A stretch of 14,153 nucleotides of DNA from CALLPQ01 sp964421675 (GTDB lineage: Bacteria > Pseudomonadota > Alphaproteobacteria > Caulobacterales > Parvularculaceae): positions 1 to 14,153 of the forward strand of contig CAYQXV010000055.1 of the NCBI GenBank assembly GCA_964421675.1. Reading direction: 5' to 3'. Shown one piece after another: positions 14,099 to 14,153 of this stretch (its first letter is position 1; each line of letters opens with the position of its first letter). Both the position numbers and the translations under genes were made by a program. A model generated the notes under the pieces. That model saw nothing but the letters and a program-made list of their open reading frames with translations, was not told where the DNA came from and did no database searches.

Positions 14099-14153
14099 TG
14101 GTGGGCCCGGAGGGACTTGAACCCCCGACCAATCCGTTATGAGCGGACGGCTC
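14099..14153 (-). tRNA. Partial tRNA with CAT anticodon, probably tRNA-Ile2 (5' end cut by window edge)
   Basis: On the minus strand the sequence ends with an encoded CCA (14099-14101 on the plus strand). It contains, from the window edge, the D-stem 3' strand GAGC, an anticodon stem GTCCG/CGGAT around loop CTCATAA, the variable loop TGGTC, a T stem GGGGG/CCCTC with loop TTCAAGT, and the acceptor strand CGGGCCC plus A. The 55 bases match positions 22-76 of a standard tRNA, so about 21 bases lie beyond the window. The anticodon is CAT. The arms resemble isoleucine tRNA-2, whose C34 is changed to lysidine by TilS. Elongator tRNA-Met is the alternative and cannot be excluded. Confidence 0.9.

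Noticed and set aside
13861..14142. 93-codon plus-strand open frame ending in MVGPEGLEPPTNPL
   Set aside because: The C-terminus is the antisense reading of the tRNA gene, a well-known false gene product, and the start is a GTG without a ribosome binding site.
1..14153. CRISPR arrays, insertion sequences, prophage or toxin-antitoxin pairs
   Set aside because: No regularly spaced repeats, no transposase, integrase or phage-type protein, and no adjacent small gene pair of that type was seen.

Overview
The window looks like a chromosomal segment from a Gram-negative alphaproteobacterium of moderate GC content. The evidence is a FecI/FecR/TonB-dependent receptor cassette whose receptor carries an STN domain, several lipoproteins with clear lipoboxes, a Shewanella-like PPP phosphatase, and the 3' part of a tRNA with a CAT anticodon whose arms resemble tRNA-Ile2. 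A Caulobacterales/Hyphomonadaceae-type or sphingomonad-type host is plausible, but this is inference. No transposase, integrase, CRISPR array or phage gene was seen.

Layout. (1) 134-4557: a cell-surface signalling and uptake cassette. An ECF sigma factor and a FecR anti-sigma factor overlap by 8 bp and are followed by an 885-residue receptor, ending in a strong intrinsic terminator. The receptor would sense its ligand at the outer membrane, pass the signal through its STN domain to FecR in the periplasm, and so release the sigma factor. (2) 4870-5430: a lone lipoprotein with a ricin-B-like cysteine pattern. (3) 5657-8719: a lipoprotein PPP-type phosphatase translationally coupled (ATGA overlap) to an exported protein with CotH-kinase-like features. 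These converge on a DUF4956 membrane protein encoded on the minus strand. (4) 8720-9466: a long AT-rich gap with only weak signals. (5) 9467-12832: an envelope cluster made up of a LysM-NodB polysaccharide deacetylase lipoprotein, a small TPR-like lipoprotein coupled to it, a GNAT acetyltransferase, and a LysM/TPR-like lipoprotein. (6) 13115-13843: a single-pass membrane protein resembling DUF6090. (7) 14099-14153: a partial tRNA on the minus strand.

Most noteworthy points. The receptor gene reads like an STN gene fused in frame to a complete receptor gene: a second signal peptide, with its own Shine-Dalgarno and GTG start, lies between the two parts. The exported phosphatase and kinase-fold-like protein pair sits beside DUF4956, which could be an extracytoplasmic phosphate-transfer module. 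The LysM lipoprotein leader has G7, C8 and G5 tracts that could pair in mutually exclusive ways over the ribosome binding site. All functional statements come from motif reading by eye; no database search was run.
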